Counted from the stretch's first letter, positions 35,700-46,376 are shown. The stretch: 64,000 nucleotides of DNA from Propionibacteriaceae bacterium (GCA_009782785.1 WRIJ01000001.1:185306-249305); one strand, 5' to 3'. Program-made: numbers and translations. The notes: a model not told the origin generated them from the letters alone.

Positions 35700-36826
35700 T
35701 GACAGATATCCGGATGATCGCGACACCATTGCTGGTAAATCTGTCGATTGACATCATGCTGTTCAACGGTTTCAGCAAACCTTGTTTCACCAGTTTCAAG
35801 ATTCACTGCACACCAATAGAGCAGTTTTCCTTCAGTGGGATTCACTGCGGCCTCCAACGATGCCCTCGACGGCAAAGATATGGGGGTTGGCGGAAGTCCC
35901 TTATGCATATAAGTGTTGTAGGGGGTGTCCGTATTCAGGGCGTGGTTATCCAAGTTGGCATACCCGGAACGATCCAACCCATAGTTCACGATGGTGTCAA
36001 TCTGGAGGATCATCCCAGAGTTCAAACGGTTGTAAATCGCTTGGGCAACATCCGGGCGGTACTGATCCTGGTTTACCTCTGCTTCGATAATTGATGCAAT
36101 AATGATCGCGTCATAGGTCGATACCCCTAGAGCTTTTGCCTTCTTCTCAAAGTTAATATCTTTCAGCACAGTATTGAACTCCTGGGCCATCCGCTGAAAG
36201 ACCAGAGCCGGATCCTCAGTATCCATAGGGGGATAGAGCAGGTAGGTGTCAGGGAAGAGCACACCTTCCAATCGGCCATTGACTGGAACCATCACATCAT
36301 AAGCGGTAGGGTCAGCAAGAATCGCCTCGATTGCCGCATCGATCTGCGGCTGGGTCATCCCCAGTTCTTTCGTCATGAAGGCGTACATATCGGCCTGGCG
36401 CGTACCCTCCTTCACTGTAAAACGGACAAAGACTTGATTCTCGCGATCGGTCAGCATCTGGGCAGCAGTCTTGGCTGGCAGCTTTGTCTTCAGTTTCCAT
36501 GTCCCAGCAAAAGGACCATCAGATAGTTTGAGGGCTTCACGCTCAAACATACCCGGGTCTCTGATGATATCCATCCCCAGGAGGCCATCGGCAACAACAG
36601 CCCATCCATCACCAGGGTGGACGATAAATTGAATCTCTTGATCCCCCTTACCGATGTAGTCATCTTTCTGCCTCCAGTCCATATAGAAACTGAAACCTTT
36701 CCACCCCACCACTGCTACACCTGCCAGCAGGACGATAAAACTCAAACTGACCGCTATTGCACTTCGGGCACGGCGTGTGCTTTCGGGGGCAATCCAACTC
36801 TTCTCGTTGTCATCAGTCATTGACAT
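35696..36826 (-). CDS. mltG: Endolytic transglycosylase MltG (YceG-like)
   Basis: MltG cleaves nascent peptidoglycan strands at the membrane. The 376-residue protein has a basic cytoplasmic N-terminus, one helix (about 22-44), a LysM-like region, and the YceG domain: GRLEGVLFPDTYLLYP, the catalytic Glu in IIIASIIEAEVNQDQYRPDVAQAIYNRL, LQIDTIVNYGL, and the substrate motif NTYMHKGLPPTPISLPSRASLEAAVNP. It overlaps ruvX by 10 bp and lies in the conserved alaS-ruvX-mltG-aroE order of Gram-positive bacteria. Confidence 0.95.
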   Translation of the reverse strand: MSMTDDNEKSWIAPESTRRARSAIAVSLSFIVLLAGVAVVGWKGFSFYMDWRQKDDYIGKGDQEIQFIVHPGDGWAVVADGLLGMDIIRDPGMFEREALKLSDGPFAGTWKLKTKLPAKTAAQMLTDRENQVFVRFTVKEGTRQADMYAFMTKELGMTQPQIDAAIEAILADPTAYDVMVPVNGRLEGVLFPDTYLLYPPMDTEDPALVFQRMAQEFNTVLKDINFEKKAKALGVSTYDAIIIASIIEAEVNQDQYRPDVAQAIYNRLNSGMILQIDTIVNYGLDRSGYANLDNHALNTDTPYNTYMHKGLPPTPISLPSRASLEAAVNPTEGKLLYWCAVNLETGETRFAETVEQHDVNRQIYQQWCRDHPDICQ

Positions 36827-37287
36827 ACTCCTACCTCATAGGTGATATCTTGGGCCTGGTCTAAGGCATGCAACACTGTCTCTAGAATACAGACTGCGGC
36901 TTGGGCATCCACGATCCCGCGAGAATTCTTGGCATTTCTCCCGGCAAGACGAAGCCGACGATGTGCGTCACCGCTCGACATTCTTTCATCTGCCAACAGG
37001 ACGGGCATCTCCAAGGCTTCGGCGATGTCGCGAGCCTGGGTTTGGGTACGGTGAGCTGCAAGCCCCTCCCCTCCACTCAAATTGAGAGGGTGGCCAATAA
37101 TGACAGCAACCGGGTCATACTCCTCAGCGATCTCGATAATTCGCTTCAGCGCCAGATCACCAGCGGGAATAACCTCCACAGGATAGGCCAAGACACGCTG
37201 AGCATCACAGGCTGCTACCCCGATTCTGGCACTTCCCAAGTCAAGGCTGATCAGCGGGCCAGATGTTTCACGTAAGTCCATCGGCAA
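36817..37287 (-). CDS. ruvX: Putative pre-16S rRNA nuclease / Holliday junction resolvase-like (YqgF)
   Basis: The 156-residue protein has an RNase H-like fold: SLDLGSARIGVAACD (first catalytic Asp), VIIGHPLNLSGGEG, LLADERMSSGDAHRRL (Glu/Asp), and the end VDAQAAVCILETVLH with the last catalytic Asp. Family members process the 5' end of 16S rRNA; the resolvase activity first proposed is less certain. The frame starts within alaS; a second Met at 37281 is equally possible. Confidence 0.93.
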   Translation of the reverse strand: MPMDLRETSGPLISLDLGSARIGVAACDAQRVLAYPVEVIPAGDLALKRIIEIAEEYDPVAVIIGHPLNLSGGEGLAAHRTQTQARDIAEALEMPVLLADERMSSGDAHRRLRLAGRNAKNSRGIVDAQAAVCILETVLHALDQAQDITYEVGVCQ

Positions 37288-39937
37288 CTGCTTTCAAGGC
37301 CTTCGATGCTTGACTCGGGTCAGCCCCACCACCTTGGGCAAGATCTGGCGATCCACCACCACGTCCCCCAAGGACCACGCAGGCTTGAGAGATCAACTCT
37401 GCCGCTGAATATCCCAGTTCACGAGCCGCAGGTGTCGTCGCTACCACCATAGACACTTTTGGTGTGGTTGAAATGAGTGCAACAACTCCAGGGACATTGC
37501 CCAGTTTGGCACGAACATCCTGCCCGAGTAAGCGCACATCGATTCCGGGGGCAGGGTCGATTGCGCCGACGAAGTGGATCTTCCCATGGACATCCATTCC
37601 AGTGACCAGTTCTGCCGCCAGGGTATCTGCTTGAGTCTTGTGCATCTCAGCAATAGTCTTTTCTGCTTCCTTGAGCTGTTCAACCAATGCCGAGACCCGC
37701 TCTTCCAACTGGCCTGGTTGGGTCTTGAGACTGTGAGACAGTGCATGAACAATGGCACGATTCTCAGCCATATGATGGAAAGCATCAGTAGAAACCATAG
37801 CCTCGACACGGCGTACCCCTGAACCTATTGACGATTCCGACACGAGATTAAGTAACCCGATCTTTGAGGTGGATTCCACATGGGTGCCTCCACACAGTTC
37901 ACGTGACCACGGGCCAGCGAGTTCCACCATCCGTACGATATCCCCGTATTTTTCCCCGAACATCGCTTGGGCACCTAGAGCTTTCGCCTCAGCAATCGGC
38001 ATCTGCTGAGCAGTCACCTCCCAGTCAGCGCGAATAGCCTCATTGGCTATCCCTTCAAGCTCTTGTTGCATCCCGACAGTGAGTGCTGCCAGAGAGTTGA
38101 AATCGAAACGCAGATATCCCGGTTTGTTATAGGAACCAGCCTGGTGGGTTTCGGGTCCCAAGATCTGGCGCAACCCCGCGTTGATAATGTGGGTGGCCGT
38201 ATGTGCTTGGCAGGCACCAAAACGAAAAGCAGCATCAACCTCAGCCTGAATGGTCGCCCCCACTTCAGCTGTACCGTCGTTGATCACTCCACGGTGAACA
38301 ACCAGCCCCGGGATCGGCGTTTGAACATCCGTAATATCAATGCTCAGCCCTGTGCCAGACATCATGCCCTGATCGGCATCTTGGCCGCCTGCCTCCGCAT
38401 AGAAGGGGGTTTCCTGGATGATGATGTCGACCTCATCACCTGTGGAAGCACTCGTCACCTGCTGACCGTCTCGGATGAGCGAGATAATCGTCGATGATGT
38501 GGTCAGGTCACTCAATCCAAGGAACACCGTCTCCCCAAGCTGTCTAGCTTGAGCGTACGCTTGGGCCGACTCTCTCGAGCCCTTCTTGAGTTTGGCGTCA
38601 GCTCTCGCCCTGGATTTTTGCTCATGCATCAATTCAGTGAACTTGTCGATGTCCACTGTGAGCCCGGCTTCGGCCGCCATCTCGGTCGTTAAGTCAATGG
38701 GGAAACCATAGGTATCATGAAGCGCAAAAGCCCGCTCCCCTGGAAGGGTGGTTTTCTTCGCGTCAACCAGGTCTTTGACAGCCATGTCGAACAATTGGGT
38801 TCCGGACGTGAGAGTACGCCGAAAACTCTCCTCCTCAGCTGTTGCAGCTGCACTGATGCGCGCCCATTGATCATCAATTTCTGGATAACTCGATTCCATG
38901 AGAGTTTTCGAGGTCGTCAACAGTTCCGTGATGACAGGCTCGTGGACACTGAGCAAACGCATGGATCGTACACAGCGCCGAAGAAGACGACGTAGAACAA
39001 ACCCTCTTCCTTCGTTACCGGGAGTCACTCCGTCTGTCATGAGCATGAGTGAGGATCGGATGTGATCAGCCACGACCCGCATGCGGATATCTGCCTCCGG
39101 GTCACAACCATAGGGCTGTCCACAAAGATCACTCACCTGGGTGATCACCGGGTACACCTGGTCGATCTCGTACATGTTGTCCACACCTTGCAACAGGAGG
39201 GCTGTCCTTTCTAAACCCATCCCGGTGTCAATGTTTTTTGTCGGCAGTTTCGCCGCCACATCAAAGTCATCTTTGCGTCGTACGGCAGCTAGATCCTCTG
39301 TCTGGAAAACAAGGTTCCAAATCTCCAAGAAACGATCTTCGTCAACCTCTGGCCCACCTTCAGGACCATAATCCGGGCCGCGATCAATGTATATTTCTGA
39401 ACAGGGACCCCCGGGTCCGGGAACACCCATATGCCAGTAATTATCCGCCAGACCGCGTGGCTGTATCTGGTCGGGGGCCACCCCCACTTTGAGCCACAAA
39501 TCACGGGCTTCTCTATCGCCATCAGGATAATCAGGATGAACCCCCGGTCCCAGAATTGTCACCCACACCTTGGCAGGATCAAACCCGTAGTTGCCCTCGC
39601 TTTGAGAACCGGTGACCAACTCCCAGGCATACTCAATAGCTCCAGCCTTAAAATAGTCCCCGAAAGAGAAGTTTCCATTCATTTGGAAAAAGGTGCCGTG
39701 CCTCGTGGTCTTCCCCACTTCTTCAATGTCGAGGGTACGCACACACTTCTGTACGCTTGCTGCCCGAGCGTAGGGAGCTGGTTCTTGACCAGTGAAATAG
39801 GGCTTGAACGGAACCATGCCAGCGTTCACAAACAGCAAAGTCGGGTCGTTGTAAAGCAAAGAGGTGGAAGGAACAATGGTGTGATCATGGCGCGCAAAAA
39901 AGTCAAGAAAGCGCTGACGTATCGCTGCAGTGTCCAT
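37268..39937 (-). CDS. alaS: Alanyl-tRNA synthetase
   Basis: AlaS (889 residues from the chosen start) charges tRNA-Ala and edits mischarged Ser and Gly. The class II catalytic core shows FLDFFARHDHTIVPSTSLLYNDPTLLFVNAGMVPFKPYF, VQKCVRTLDIEEVGKT and RHGTFFQMNGNFSFGDYFK. The editing domain carries the zinc motif HTATH and later CGGTH. The C-terminal C-Ala domain ends with GGRGGGSPDLAQGGG. The ATG at 39937 has AGAAGGA in front; the open frame continues 16 codons further upstream. Confidence 0.97.
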   Translation of the reverse strand: MDTAAIRQRFLDFFARHDHTIVPSTSLLYNDPTLLFVNAGMVPFKPYFTGQEPAPYARAASVQKCVRTLDIEEVGKTTRHGTFFQMNGNFSFGDYFKAGAIEYAWELVTGSQSEGNYGFDPAKVWVTILGPGVHPDYPDGDREARDLWLKVGVAPDQIQPRGLADNYWHMGVPGPGGPCSEIYIDRGPDYGPEGGPEVDEDRFLEIWNLVFQTEDLAAVRRKDDFDVAAKLPTKNIDTGMGLERTALLLQGVDNMYEIDQVYPVITQVSDLCGQPYGCDPEADIRMRVVADHIRSSLMLMTDGVTPGNEGRGFVLRRLLRRCVRSMRLLSVHEPVITELLTTSKTLMESSYPEIDDQWARISAAATAEEESFRRTLTSGTQLFDMAVKDLVDAKKTTLPGERAFALHDTYGFPIDLTTEMAAEAGLTVDIDKFTELMHEQKSRARADAKLKKGSRESAQAYAQARQLGETVFLGLSDLTTSSTIISLIRDGQQVTSASTGDEVDIIIQETPFYAEAGGQDADQGMMSGTGLSIDITDVQTPIPGLVVHRGVINDGTAEVGATIQAEVDAAFRFGACQAHTATHIINAGLRQILGPETHQAGSYNKPGYLRFDFNSLAALTVGMQQELEGIANEAIRADWEVTAQQMPIAEAKALGAQAMFGEKYGDIVRMVELAGPWSRELCGGTHVESTSKIGLLNLVSESSIGSGVRRVEAMVSTDAFHHMAENRAIVHALSHSLKTQPGQLEERVSALVEQLKEAEKTIAEMHKTQADTLAAELVTGMDVHGKIHFVGAIDPAPGIDVRLLGQDVRAKLGNVPGVVALISTTPKVSMVVATTPAARELGYSAAELISQACVVLGGRGGGSPDLAQGGGADPSQASKALKAVADGLT

Positions 39938-40030
39938 AGCATCCTTCTTCGTTGCATGATCGGTGTTGTCTAGGAGTTCATCCATTCTCCAACTTCACAA
40001 TTCTACCCTCTCACACACTGTGGTGTTTGG

Positions 40031-41398
40031 TTAACTGCCCGTCTGAGTGCGCCCCAAAATCTCCTCAATAGCGTGAAGCCTCAAAGAAACCTCAGTTTCA
40101 AACCCGTGGTCACTCGGGGTGTAGTACTGCGCATCAAGCAGATCATCGGGGAGATAAACCTGCTCAGCAACACCGTGAGGATAATCGTGAGCATAGAGGT
40201 AATCCACGCCATGACCTAAGTCTGATGCCGAAGAATAGTGGGCATCTCTCAAGTGCAGTGGTACAGACCCGCCTTTTCCTGCTCGTACGTCTGCCAGTGC
40301 TGAATCAATCGCCTGGATCACAGTATTCGACTTGGGCGCAGTCGCACAAGCAATCACTGCGTGGGCGAGGATGATGCGCCCCTCGGGCATCCCCAGCAAT
40401 TGCACACCTTGAGCTGCAGCAACACACAGGTTCAGGGTTTGTGGAGAAGCCATGCCAATGTCCTCACTGGCCAGGATCATTAAACGCCGTGCAATAAAGC
40501 GCGGGTCTTCCCCTGCGGAGATCATGCGCGCTAGATAGTGTAAGCCTGCTTGGACATCGGAGCCCCGAATAGATTTGATGAAGGCACTGATCACGTCATA
40601 GTGCATGTCACCATCCGCGTCATACCTCACCACGGCTCGATCCACAGCCCTGGACAGTATCTCAGCAGTGATCTCTTTCTGGTCACTGGCATTTGCCGTG
40701 AGTGCAGCCTCCTCAATGTACGTCAAGAGGCGCCGAGCATCTCCTCCACTGAGGGTCACCAACATGGAGCGTACGTCCTCATCGATGGTGAACTGCTGGC
40801 CATCTAACGTACGCAAACCGCGCTCATCATTCAGTGCGCGATCAATGAGCATCTCTAAATCAGCACTTGTCAACGGTTGAAGAGTCAGCAATAAACTGCG
40901 GGACAATAGCGGTGCGATCACTGAAAATGATGGGTTCTCAGTGGTAGCAGCAATGAGGGTGACCAAGCGATTCTCGACAGCTGGGAGAAGAACGTCCTGC
41001 TGTGTTTTGGAGAACCGGTGAACCTCATCAATGAACAGCACGGTCTTGATACCACGCGCTAATTCCGCTCGGGCTGTGTCTAAGGCTGCGCGCACCTCCT
41101 TGACCCCGGCAGTCACTGCACTCAATTCCACGAAATGTGCACCAGTGGATTGAGAGACTACCGAAGCGATAGTCGTCTTGCCCACACCTGGTGGCCCCCA
41201 CAGGAATACCGACATGGGTTGCCCATCAGTTAGACGACGCAAGGGAGAGCCCGGACCGCTCAAGTGATCCTGGCCAAGGATCTCGTCTAGGGTGCGAGGA
41301 CGGAGTCGTACTGCCAAGGGAGCATGATCCCCCACCTCCCCCAGCGAGCCGCGTGCGACCGGCATTGACGTGATGTTGCCGAAAAGATCCTCCATCAT
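40031..41398 (-). CDS. rarA: Replication-associated recombination protein A (MgsA/WRNIP1 family AAA+ ATPase)
   Basis: RarA acts at stalled replication forks. The 455-residue protein shows LAVRLRPRTLDEILGQDHL, Walker A GPPGVGKTT, Walker B LFIDEVHRFSKTQQD, sensor 1 LIAATTENPSF, an arginine finger region LLSRSLLLTL, sensor 2 GDARRLLTY and the C-terminal tetramerisation domain (IKSIRGSDVQAGLHYLARM, EDIGMASPQ). It is full length. The gene is 45 bp upstream of the alaS open frame and 9 bp after the topoisomerase gene, so a long minus-strand transcript is possible. Confidence 0.95.
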   Translation of the reverse strand: MMEDLFGNITSMPVARGSLGEVGDHAPLAVRLRPRTLDEILGQDHLSGPGSPLRRLTDGQPMSVFLWGPPGVGKTTIASVVSQSTGAHFVELSAVTAGVKEVRAALDTARAELARGIKTVLFIDEVHRFSKTQQDVLLPAVENRLVTLIAATTENPSFSVIAPLLSRSLLLTLQPLTSADLEMLIDRALNDERGLRTLDGQQFTIDEDVRSMLVTLSGGDARRLLTYIEEAALTANASDQKEITAEILSRAVDRAVVRYDADGDMHYDVISAFIKSIRGSDVQAGLHYLARMISAGEDPRFIARRLMILASEDIGMASPQTLNLCVAAAQGVQLLGMPEGRIILAHAVIACATAPKSNTVIQAIDSALADVRAGKGGSVPLHLRDAHYSSASDLGHGVDYLYAHDYPHGVAEQVYLPDDLLDAQYYTPSDHGFETEVSLRLHAIEEILGRTQTGS

Positions 41399-41407
41399 GG
41401 GATTGTC

Positions 41408-43570
41408 CTAGATATCGATTCTCTCAGCATCCACAGAATATGCTCCTTCAACGATGAGGTTTTTCCGTGGCCCCACGTCATTTCCCATCCAGGTTTCGAA
41501 CGACTTTGCGGCTGCCTCCTCGTCTGTGATGCGAAGCCGCCGCAGTATTCGATGGGCTGGATTCATCGTTGTATCGCTGAGCTGATCAGCATCCATTTCG
41601 CCCAAACCTTTGTAGCGCTGTGGTTCTTTGAAACGGATCTGCTTCTTGGTCAACTCCATTGTTTTACGTTGGTATTCCGGGTCAGAAAAAGTGTAGATGT
41701 ATTTGTCTTGCCCTTTTTTGGGGTTAATCAATTCGAAACGATGCAAGGGGGGCACCGCAGTAAAAACCCGACCAGCAGTTACTAATGGACGCATGTAGTT
41801 AAAGAATAAGGTGGCCAGCAAGCAACGAATGTGAGCGCCATCCGAATCAGCATCCGCCATGAAAATCACCTTGGAGTAACGGGCCCTCTCCAAATTGAAG
41901 CTCTTCCCCGACCCCGCCCCGATCACTTGAATAATGGAGGCACATTCTGCATTCTTCAGCATGTCATTGACTGAGGCTTTTTGGACATTGAGGATTTTCC
42001 CGCGAATCGGCATGAGTGCTTGAAATTCAGAATCCCGAGCTAGTTTGGCTGTTCCAAGAGCAGAATCACCCTCAACAATGAAGAGTTCCGTTTTGTCTGA
42101 ATCATTCGACCGGCAGTCAGAGAGTTTTGGTGGCATCGAGGAGGATGCCAGTGCATTCTTTGCGCGAGCTGCTTCACGATTGACTCGTGACTGGATTCGC
42201 GTACGCGAGGCTTGGACAACCTTCTCCATGATCGCTCGCGCCTGAGGTTTTGTGGTGGCCCGCGTTGAGGACAGGAAGTTGGTCATTTCTTTCTCAACAA
42301 CCCCTGCCACCAGTTTCTGCACTCCCGGAGTTCCCAAGACTTCCTTGGTTTGGCCCTCGAATTGTGGTTCAGCTAGACGTACCGTCACAACGGAGGTCAT
42401 TCCCTCAGCGATATCGTCTTTTACGATCTCGTCTGAGGCCTTGGTCAGCCTTGTCCCTTCCAGGACAGATGTGAACGCTTTCGTTAATCCCCGCTCGAAC
42501 CCTTGAACATGGGTTCCACCTTTGGGTGTAGCAATGATGTTCACAAAAGAGTTCATGCGAGTCTCATAGTCTTGGCTCCACCGTATGGCGATATCTATCT
42601 CAAGATCCCTGTCAACATCTCTGGGAGTCATGACATTGAACTCATCGAGCATAGGTACGGTTTCAGTGAAAGTCCTGCTTCCACGTAGACGAATGACCTC
42701 GGAGACTGGCTCCCCGCGAGAAAGATACTCACAAAACTCCGTGATTCCACCAGCATGGCAAAAAACTTCACTAGATTCTTCACTGGTTCGCCGGTCGGTC
42801 ACTTGAAGTGATAGACCAGGGACCAGGAAAGATGTTTGCCGAGCTCGATCCAGTAGCTTGCCGAGCGAAATCTGGGCATCGCTGCCAAAGATCTGATCAT
42901 CTGGCCAATATCGTGCTCGCGTTCCGGTTGCTTTCTTTGCAACCTTGCCCATGATAGACAAACCAGATTTTTCAGTGAACGTCGCTTGTGGACCATCCCC
43001 CGAAAAGACTCCCGGAACACCACGACGAAACGACATTCCATAGGTACGGCCATCTCTATCGACTTCGACATCCATTCTCGAAGCCAAAGCATTGACCACC
43101 GAGGATCCGACCCCGTGGAGTCCACCAGCCGCGTTATACATCCCAGAACCGAATTTGGCACCAGCATGGAGTTTGGTGAACACCACTTCGACACCGCTCA
43201 ACCCTGTTTTAGGTTCTATATCGACAGGGATACCTCGGGCATGGTCGTGAACCTCCAAGGATCCATCCCCATTGAGAAAGACCTCAATGGAAGAACCAAA
43301 ACCTGCCAGTGCTTCATCGACAGCATTGTCGATCATTTCCCACAAGCAGTGCATGAGCCCTTTAGTATCTGTCGAGCCAATGTACATCGCTGGGCGTTTA
43401 CGCACCGCTTCGAGCCCTTCAAGAACATGAAGGTGATGGGCTGCATATTCTCCAGGAACCACCCCAGCGCGTCGGCGCGATGGCTTGCGTTCAATGTCTT
43501 CTTCCACACTCACCCACAGGAGTTTAGTGGGAGAGAGTGACAAAACTTGGCTGAGTTCTTGCGTGTCCAA
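41408..43570 (-). CDS. parE: Type IIA DNA topoisomerase subunit B (ParE/second GyrB type)
   Basis: The 720-residue protein holds the GHKL ATPase domain (VRKRPAMYIGSTDTKGLMHCLWEMIDNAVDEALAG, DHARGIPVDIEPKTG, HAGAKFGSGMYNAAGGLHGVGSSVVNAL), the transducer domain with GGTHVQGFERGLTKAF, and the TOPRIM domain (ELFIVEGDSALGTAKLARD, IMPIRGKILNV-like, MADADSDGAHIRCLL), ending RYKGLGEMDADQL. Actinobacteria often have such a gene next to the principal sigma factor, separate from gyrBA. The A subunit partner is not in the window, and gyrB cannot be fully excluded. The exact start is uncertain; GTG at 43513 is another choice. Confidence 0.88.
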   Translation of the reverse strand: MDTQELSQVLSLSPTKLLWVSVEEDIERKPSRRRAGVVPGEYAAHHLHVLEGLEAVRKRPAMYIGSTDTKGLMHCLWEMIDNAVDEALAGFGSSIEVFLNGDGSLEVHDHARGIPVDIEPKTGLSGVEVVFTKLHAGAKFGSGMYNAAGGLHGVGSSVVNALASRMDVEVDRDGRTYGMSFRRGVPGVFSGDGPQATFTEKSGLSIMGKVAKKATGTRARYWPDDQIFGSDAQISLGKLLDRARQTSFLVPGLSLQVTDRRTSEESSEVFCHAGGITEFCEYLSRGEPVSEVIRLRGSRTFTETVPMLDEFNVMTPRDVDRDLEIDIAIRWSQDYETRMNSFVNIIATPKGGTHVQGFERGLTKAFTSVLEGTRLTKASDEIVKDDIAEGMTSVVTVRLAEPQFEGQTKEVLGTPGVQKLVAGVVEKEMTNFLSSTRATTKPQARAIMEKVVQASRTRIQSRVNREAARAKNALASSSMPPKLSDCRSNDSDKTELFIVEGDSALGTAKLARDSEFQALMPIRGKILNVQKASVNDMLKNAECASIIQVIGAGSGKSFNLERARYSKVIFMADADSDGAHIRCLLATLFFNYMRPLVTAGRVFTAVPPLHRFELINPKKGQDKYIYTFSDPEYQRKTMELTKKQIRFKEPQRYKGLGEMDADQLSDTTMNPAHRILRRLRITDEEAAAKSFETWMGNDVGPRKNLIVEGAYSVDAERIDI

Positions 43571-43595
43571 CTATGACAAGAGTTTTGTGAGATTC

Positions 43596-44321
43596 TCACG
43601 ATGCTGCCCAGCGGTAGGGCATGGGCTCCTTAGGCAGCAGGCCGTGCATGTGACGGATATTGCCCACACCATCAAAGACAACCTCAAGTCGAGAGGAATC
43701 CTCGAAGGTGAGCACCAGTTGGTCTCCTCGATCGTCGACACCTAATTGATGGGCGCCAGCAAACACCGAGACAATGTCTTTGTGGTTTCCGATCCCATAG
43801 GAAATAGCAGAAGTAATGATTTTGGGGGTGGTGAAAGCTGTTGGGGTTTCCAGAGACAATTTCGGATCCGTCACCACAACATAGATTCGCCCCTCAGCTG
43901 ACGGTGCAGAAAAAATCGCAGTCCCTAGTATCTGCGGGCTCGCCACCATCGCAACAGTTGCACCTGGGGTCATCCCCAAATCAAGGATGCCATCCATATT
44001 GAACGATGGTTGGGTGAATTCCCAGAGGTTCGCTTCATGCCCAAACTGGCGCAGCGGATGGGCACGTTGAATACCCAAGGCTCCTTGATCCACAGTTGTA
44101 TCTGCCCATGACCACAGCCATGTATTGCTTGACTGAATCACTGAACCAATGACCGCACATGACAGGCGAATCCCATTGAGGGTCAGTTGACCCTTGGCCA
44201 GACTCAATTCCCACGATGGAGTTTCGGTTCCAATGACGGAACTCAACCGTGACTGGCCATCAACAAGCAAAGCAGTGTGGACGGATGCCCACGTGTTGAG
44301 GAGGGAATGGTCAGCAGTCAT
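43596..44321 (-). CDS. DUF6882-like protein of unknown function
   Basis: The 241-residue protein (MTADHSLLNTWASVHTALLVDG...) has the motif NTWLWSWADTTVDQG followed by a LRQFGHEANLWEF segment, which resembles uncharacterised DUF6882 proteins of actinobacteria. The middle shows STAIFSAPSAEGRIYVVVTD, and a C-terminal half of beta strands ends with MPYRWAAS. No signal peptide or helix is seen. An upstream GTG at 44357 would overlap sigA by 14 bp. It sits between sigA and parE, all on the minus strand. Confidence 0.75.
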   Translation of the reverse strand: MTADHSLLNTWASVHTALLVDGQSRLSSVIGTETPSWELSLAKGQLTLNGIRLSCAVIGSVIQSSNTWLWSWADTTVDQGALGIQRAHPLRQFGHEANLWEFTQPSFNMDGILDLGMTPGATVAMVASPQILGTAIFSAPSAEGRIYVVVTDPKLSLETPTAFTTPKIITSAISYGIGNHKDIVSVFAGAHQLGVDDRGDQLVLTFEDSSRLEVVFDGVGNIRHMHGLLPKEPMPYRWAAS

Positions 44322-44343
44322 TTCATCATCCAACTCACAGGTC

Positions 44344-46233
44344 CTAGAGATAGTCACGCAACACTTGGGAGCGTGAAGGGTGGCGAAGCTTGGACATTGT
44401 TTTTGACTCTATCTGGCGAATACGTTCACGAGTCACCCCATAGACACGCCCAATCTCATCCAAAGTCTTCGGTTGTCCATCGGTGAGCCCAAACCTCATA
44501 GACACAACCCCAGCCTCCCTCTCGGAGAGTGTGTCGAGTACGTCATGAAGTTGTTCTTGAAGTAGAGAGAAGTTCACTGCATCTGCAGGGACGACAGCCT
44601 CCGAATCCTCAATAAGGTCTCCGAATTCTGAATCCCCATCTTCTCCTAAGGGAGTGTGCAACGAGATCGGTTCACGCCCGTACTTTTGGACCTCAACAAC
44701 CTTCTCTGGAGTCATGTCCAGTTCATAGGCCAACTCTTCAGGAGTGGGTTCGCGCCCCAAGTCTTGGAGAAGTTGTCGCTGTACCCTGGCCAGCTTGTTG
44801 ATAACTTCCACCATGTGTACTGGAATTCTGATCGTACGAGCTTGGTCAGCCATCGCCCGCGTGATGGCTTGCTTAATCCACCACGTTGCATAGGTCGAAA
44901 ACTTGTAACCCTTGGTGTAGTCGAATTTTTCGACTGCGCGAATGAGCCCAAGATTGCCTTCCTGAATGAGGTCAAGAAAGAGCATTCCGCGACCGGTGTA
45001 TCTCTTTGCCAGCGAAACCACAAGGCGGAGATTAGCTTCAAGGAGGTGGTTCTTAGCTCGGCGACCGTCTTCAACAATCCACTCCAGATCAATCAAGTCA
45101 TCTTCTTTGATCTCCGTTGTTGAGTCATTGACTCTTTCCTCAGCGAAGAGCCCGGCTTCGATACGTTTCGCTAGCGACACCTCTTGCTCAGCATTGAGCA
45201 AAGCAACTTTACCAATCTGTTTTAGATAGTCCTTCACTGGATCTGCTGTTGCACCAGCAGCTAAAACCTGTTGCTCTGGTTCATCGGTTTCGTCAGCATC
45301 GGACAGTGAGAAACCTTCATCTTCGCTTAGTTCAGCTTCAAGTTCAGCTTCTTTCTTCGGTTGAAATTCTGATTCGTCAACGTCATCGAGGCTGCGCTTC
45401 TTCCCGCTAACGGTAAATTCAACCTCCCCACCTTTTTCAACGAATTCGACCCCACCGGCAGCAGCGGCAAGCAAAGCCTCTTGAACCGAAGGCTCATCAG
45501 TCAAGGCATCGGCTCCTGGAGTATCAGGTACAACATCAGTGGGCTTGCCGCCGACTTTGGACTTCGTTGTTGACCTCTTGACTGGGGTCTTTGCTGTGGT
45601 GGCTTTTGTCGTGGTCTTGGCCGCTGTGGTCTTCGCTGGGGTGGCCTTAGCTGCTGTGGCCTTCGCTGCCGCGCCCTTAGCTGGCGTGGACTTTGGTGAT
45701 GTGGTCTTCGCTGGGGTGCTGGTTGTCTTCCGCCTCGATGTAGTCGTCTGAGAAGAAGCGGTTTTTGACCCCGTCGCAGTCTTCACCCGAGGAGTTGTTG
45801 TTGTCGCTTTGGTTGCCGTTGTGGGAGTCGATGACGTGGCAGCAGACGGTTTTGTTGCCGATGCCTTGGTCGTCGTTGTTGAGGCCGACTTGCTTGACGT
45901 TCGCGTGCCAGTCACCTTTTTCGCAGCTGGGGAAGACGAACTCACCTTTGCCTTGGTGGCGGCAACTTTCGCTGGGGTTTTCCCAGTTGTGGGAGAGGCA
46001 GGCTCCGCCACCTTGGCTGGTTTTGACGAAGAAGTGGTCTTCTTGGCTGGAGCCTTAGCGCGGGTTCGCTTAGGCGATGGTTCAACCACGCTTGATTCGA
46101 CCGGTTCTATCGCTGCTGCGGTGGAGGGGGTTGACACTGTGTCTGGTGTGGATTCTACCTGCGTCGTACGAGTGCTCGGTTTGCGGCTCATTCTTGCTTT
46201 GATACTTTCCAACACGGTCTTTCGTGACACCAT
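44344..46233 (-). CDS. sigA: Principal RNA polymerase sigma factor (HrdB/SigA)
   Basis: The 629-residue product has a long N-terminal extension (about 1-230) rich in Lys, Ala, Thr, Ser and Pro with AKxT(T/P) repeats, like the histone-H1-like tails of mycobacterial SigA and Streptomyces HrdB. An acidic stretch follows, then regions 1.2 to 4.2: [79 protein letters not shown] (2.1-2.4), and region 4.2 [20 protein letters not shown]. The ATG at 46233 has GAAGGA in front. A sigma-70-like promoter is seen upstream. Confidence 0.96.
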   Translation of the reverse strand: MVSRKTVLESIKARMSRKPSTRTTQVESTPDTVSTPSTAAAIEPVESSVVEPSPKRTRAKAPAKKTTSSSKPAKVAEPASPTTGKTPAKVAATKAKVSSSSPAAKKVTGTRTSSKSASTTTTKASATKPSAATSSTPTTATKATTTTPRVKTATGSKTASSQTTTSRRKTTSTPAKTTSPKSTPAKGAAAKATAAKATPAKTTAAKTTTKATTAKTPVKRSTTKSKVGGKPTDVVPDTPGADALTDEPSVQEALLAAAAGGVEFVEKGGEVEFTVSGKKRSLDDVDESEFQPKKEAELEAELSEDEGFSLSDADETDEPEQQVLAAGATADPVKDYLKQIGKVALLNAEQEVSLAKRIEAGLFAEERVNDSTTEIKEDDLIDLEWIVEDGRRAKNHLLEANLRLVVSLAKRYTGRGMLFLDLIQEGNLGLIRAVEKFDYTKGYKFSTYATWWIKQAITRAMADQARTIRIPVHMVEVINKLARVQRQLLQDLGREPTPEELAYELDMTPEKVVEVQKYGREPISLHTPLGEDGDSEFGDLIEDSEAVVPADAVNFSLLQEQLHDVLDTLSEREAGVVSMRFGLTDGQPKTLDEIGRVYGVTRERIRQIESKTMSKLRHPSRSQVLRDYL

Positions 46234-46270
46234 GAACAATCCTTCAATCTCAGCTACAACAAACGTTACC

Positions 46271-46298
46271 AGGGTAAAAAAAATCCCGCTCCCGTCAA
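46271..46298 (-). promoter_or_regulatory. Probable sigA promoter
   Basis: On the minus strand TTGACG (46298-46293) and TACCCT (46276-46271) are separated by 16 bp, with a run of eight T residues in the spacer. The -10 ends 37 bp before the chosen sigA start codon. Both hexamers fit the actinobacterial group 1 sigma pattern. Confidence 0.6.
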
Positions 46299-46376
46299 GC
46301 AGCACTATTATGCATGACCGCGTTTAGTGGTGCAAGTCCTTGAGCGGGCCCATAGATGGTGTTCCCGGAATAAATG

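Noticed and set aside
45809..46327. 172-residue open frame antisense to the sigA N-terminus
   Set aside because: It mirrors the Ala/Lys/Thr-rich low-complexity part of sigA; Val/Ala-rich reading is a composition effect.
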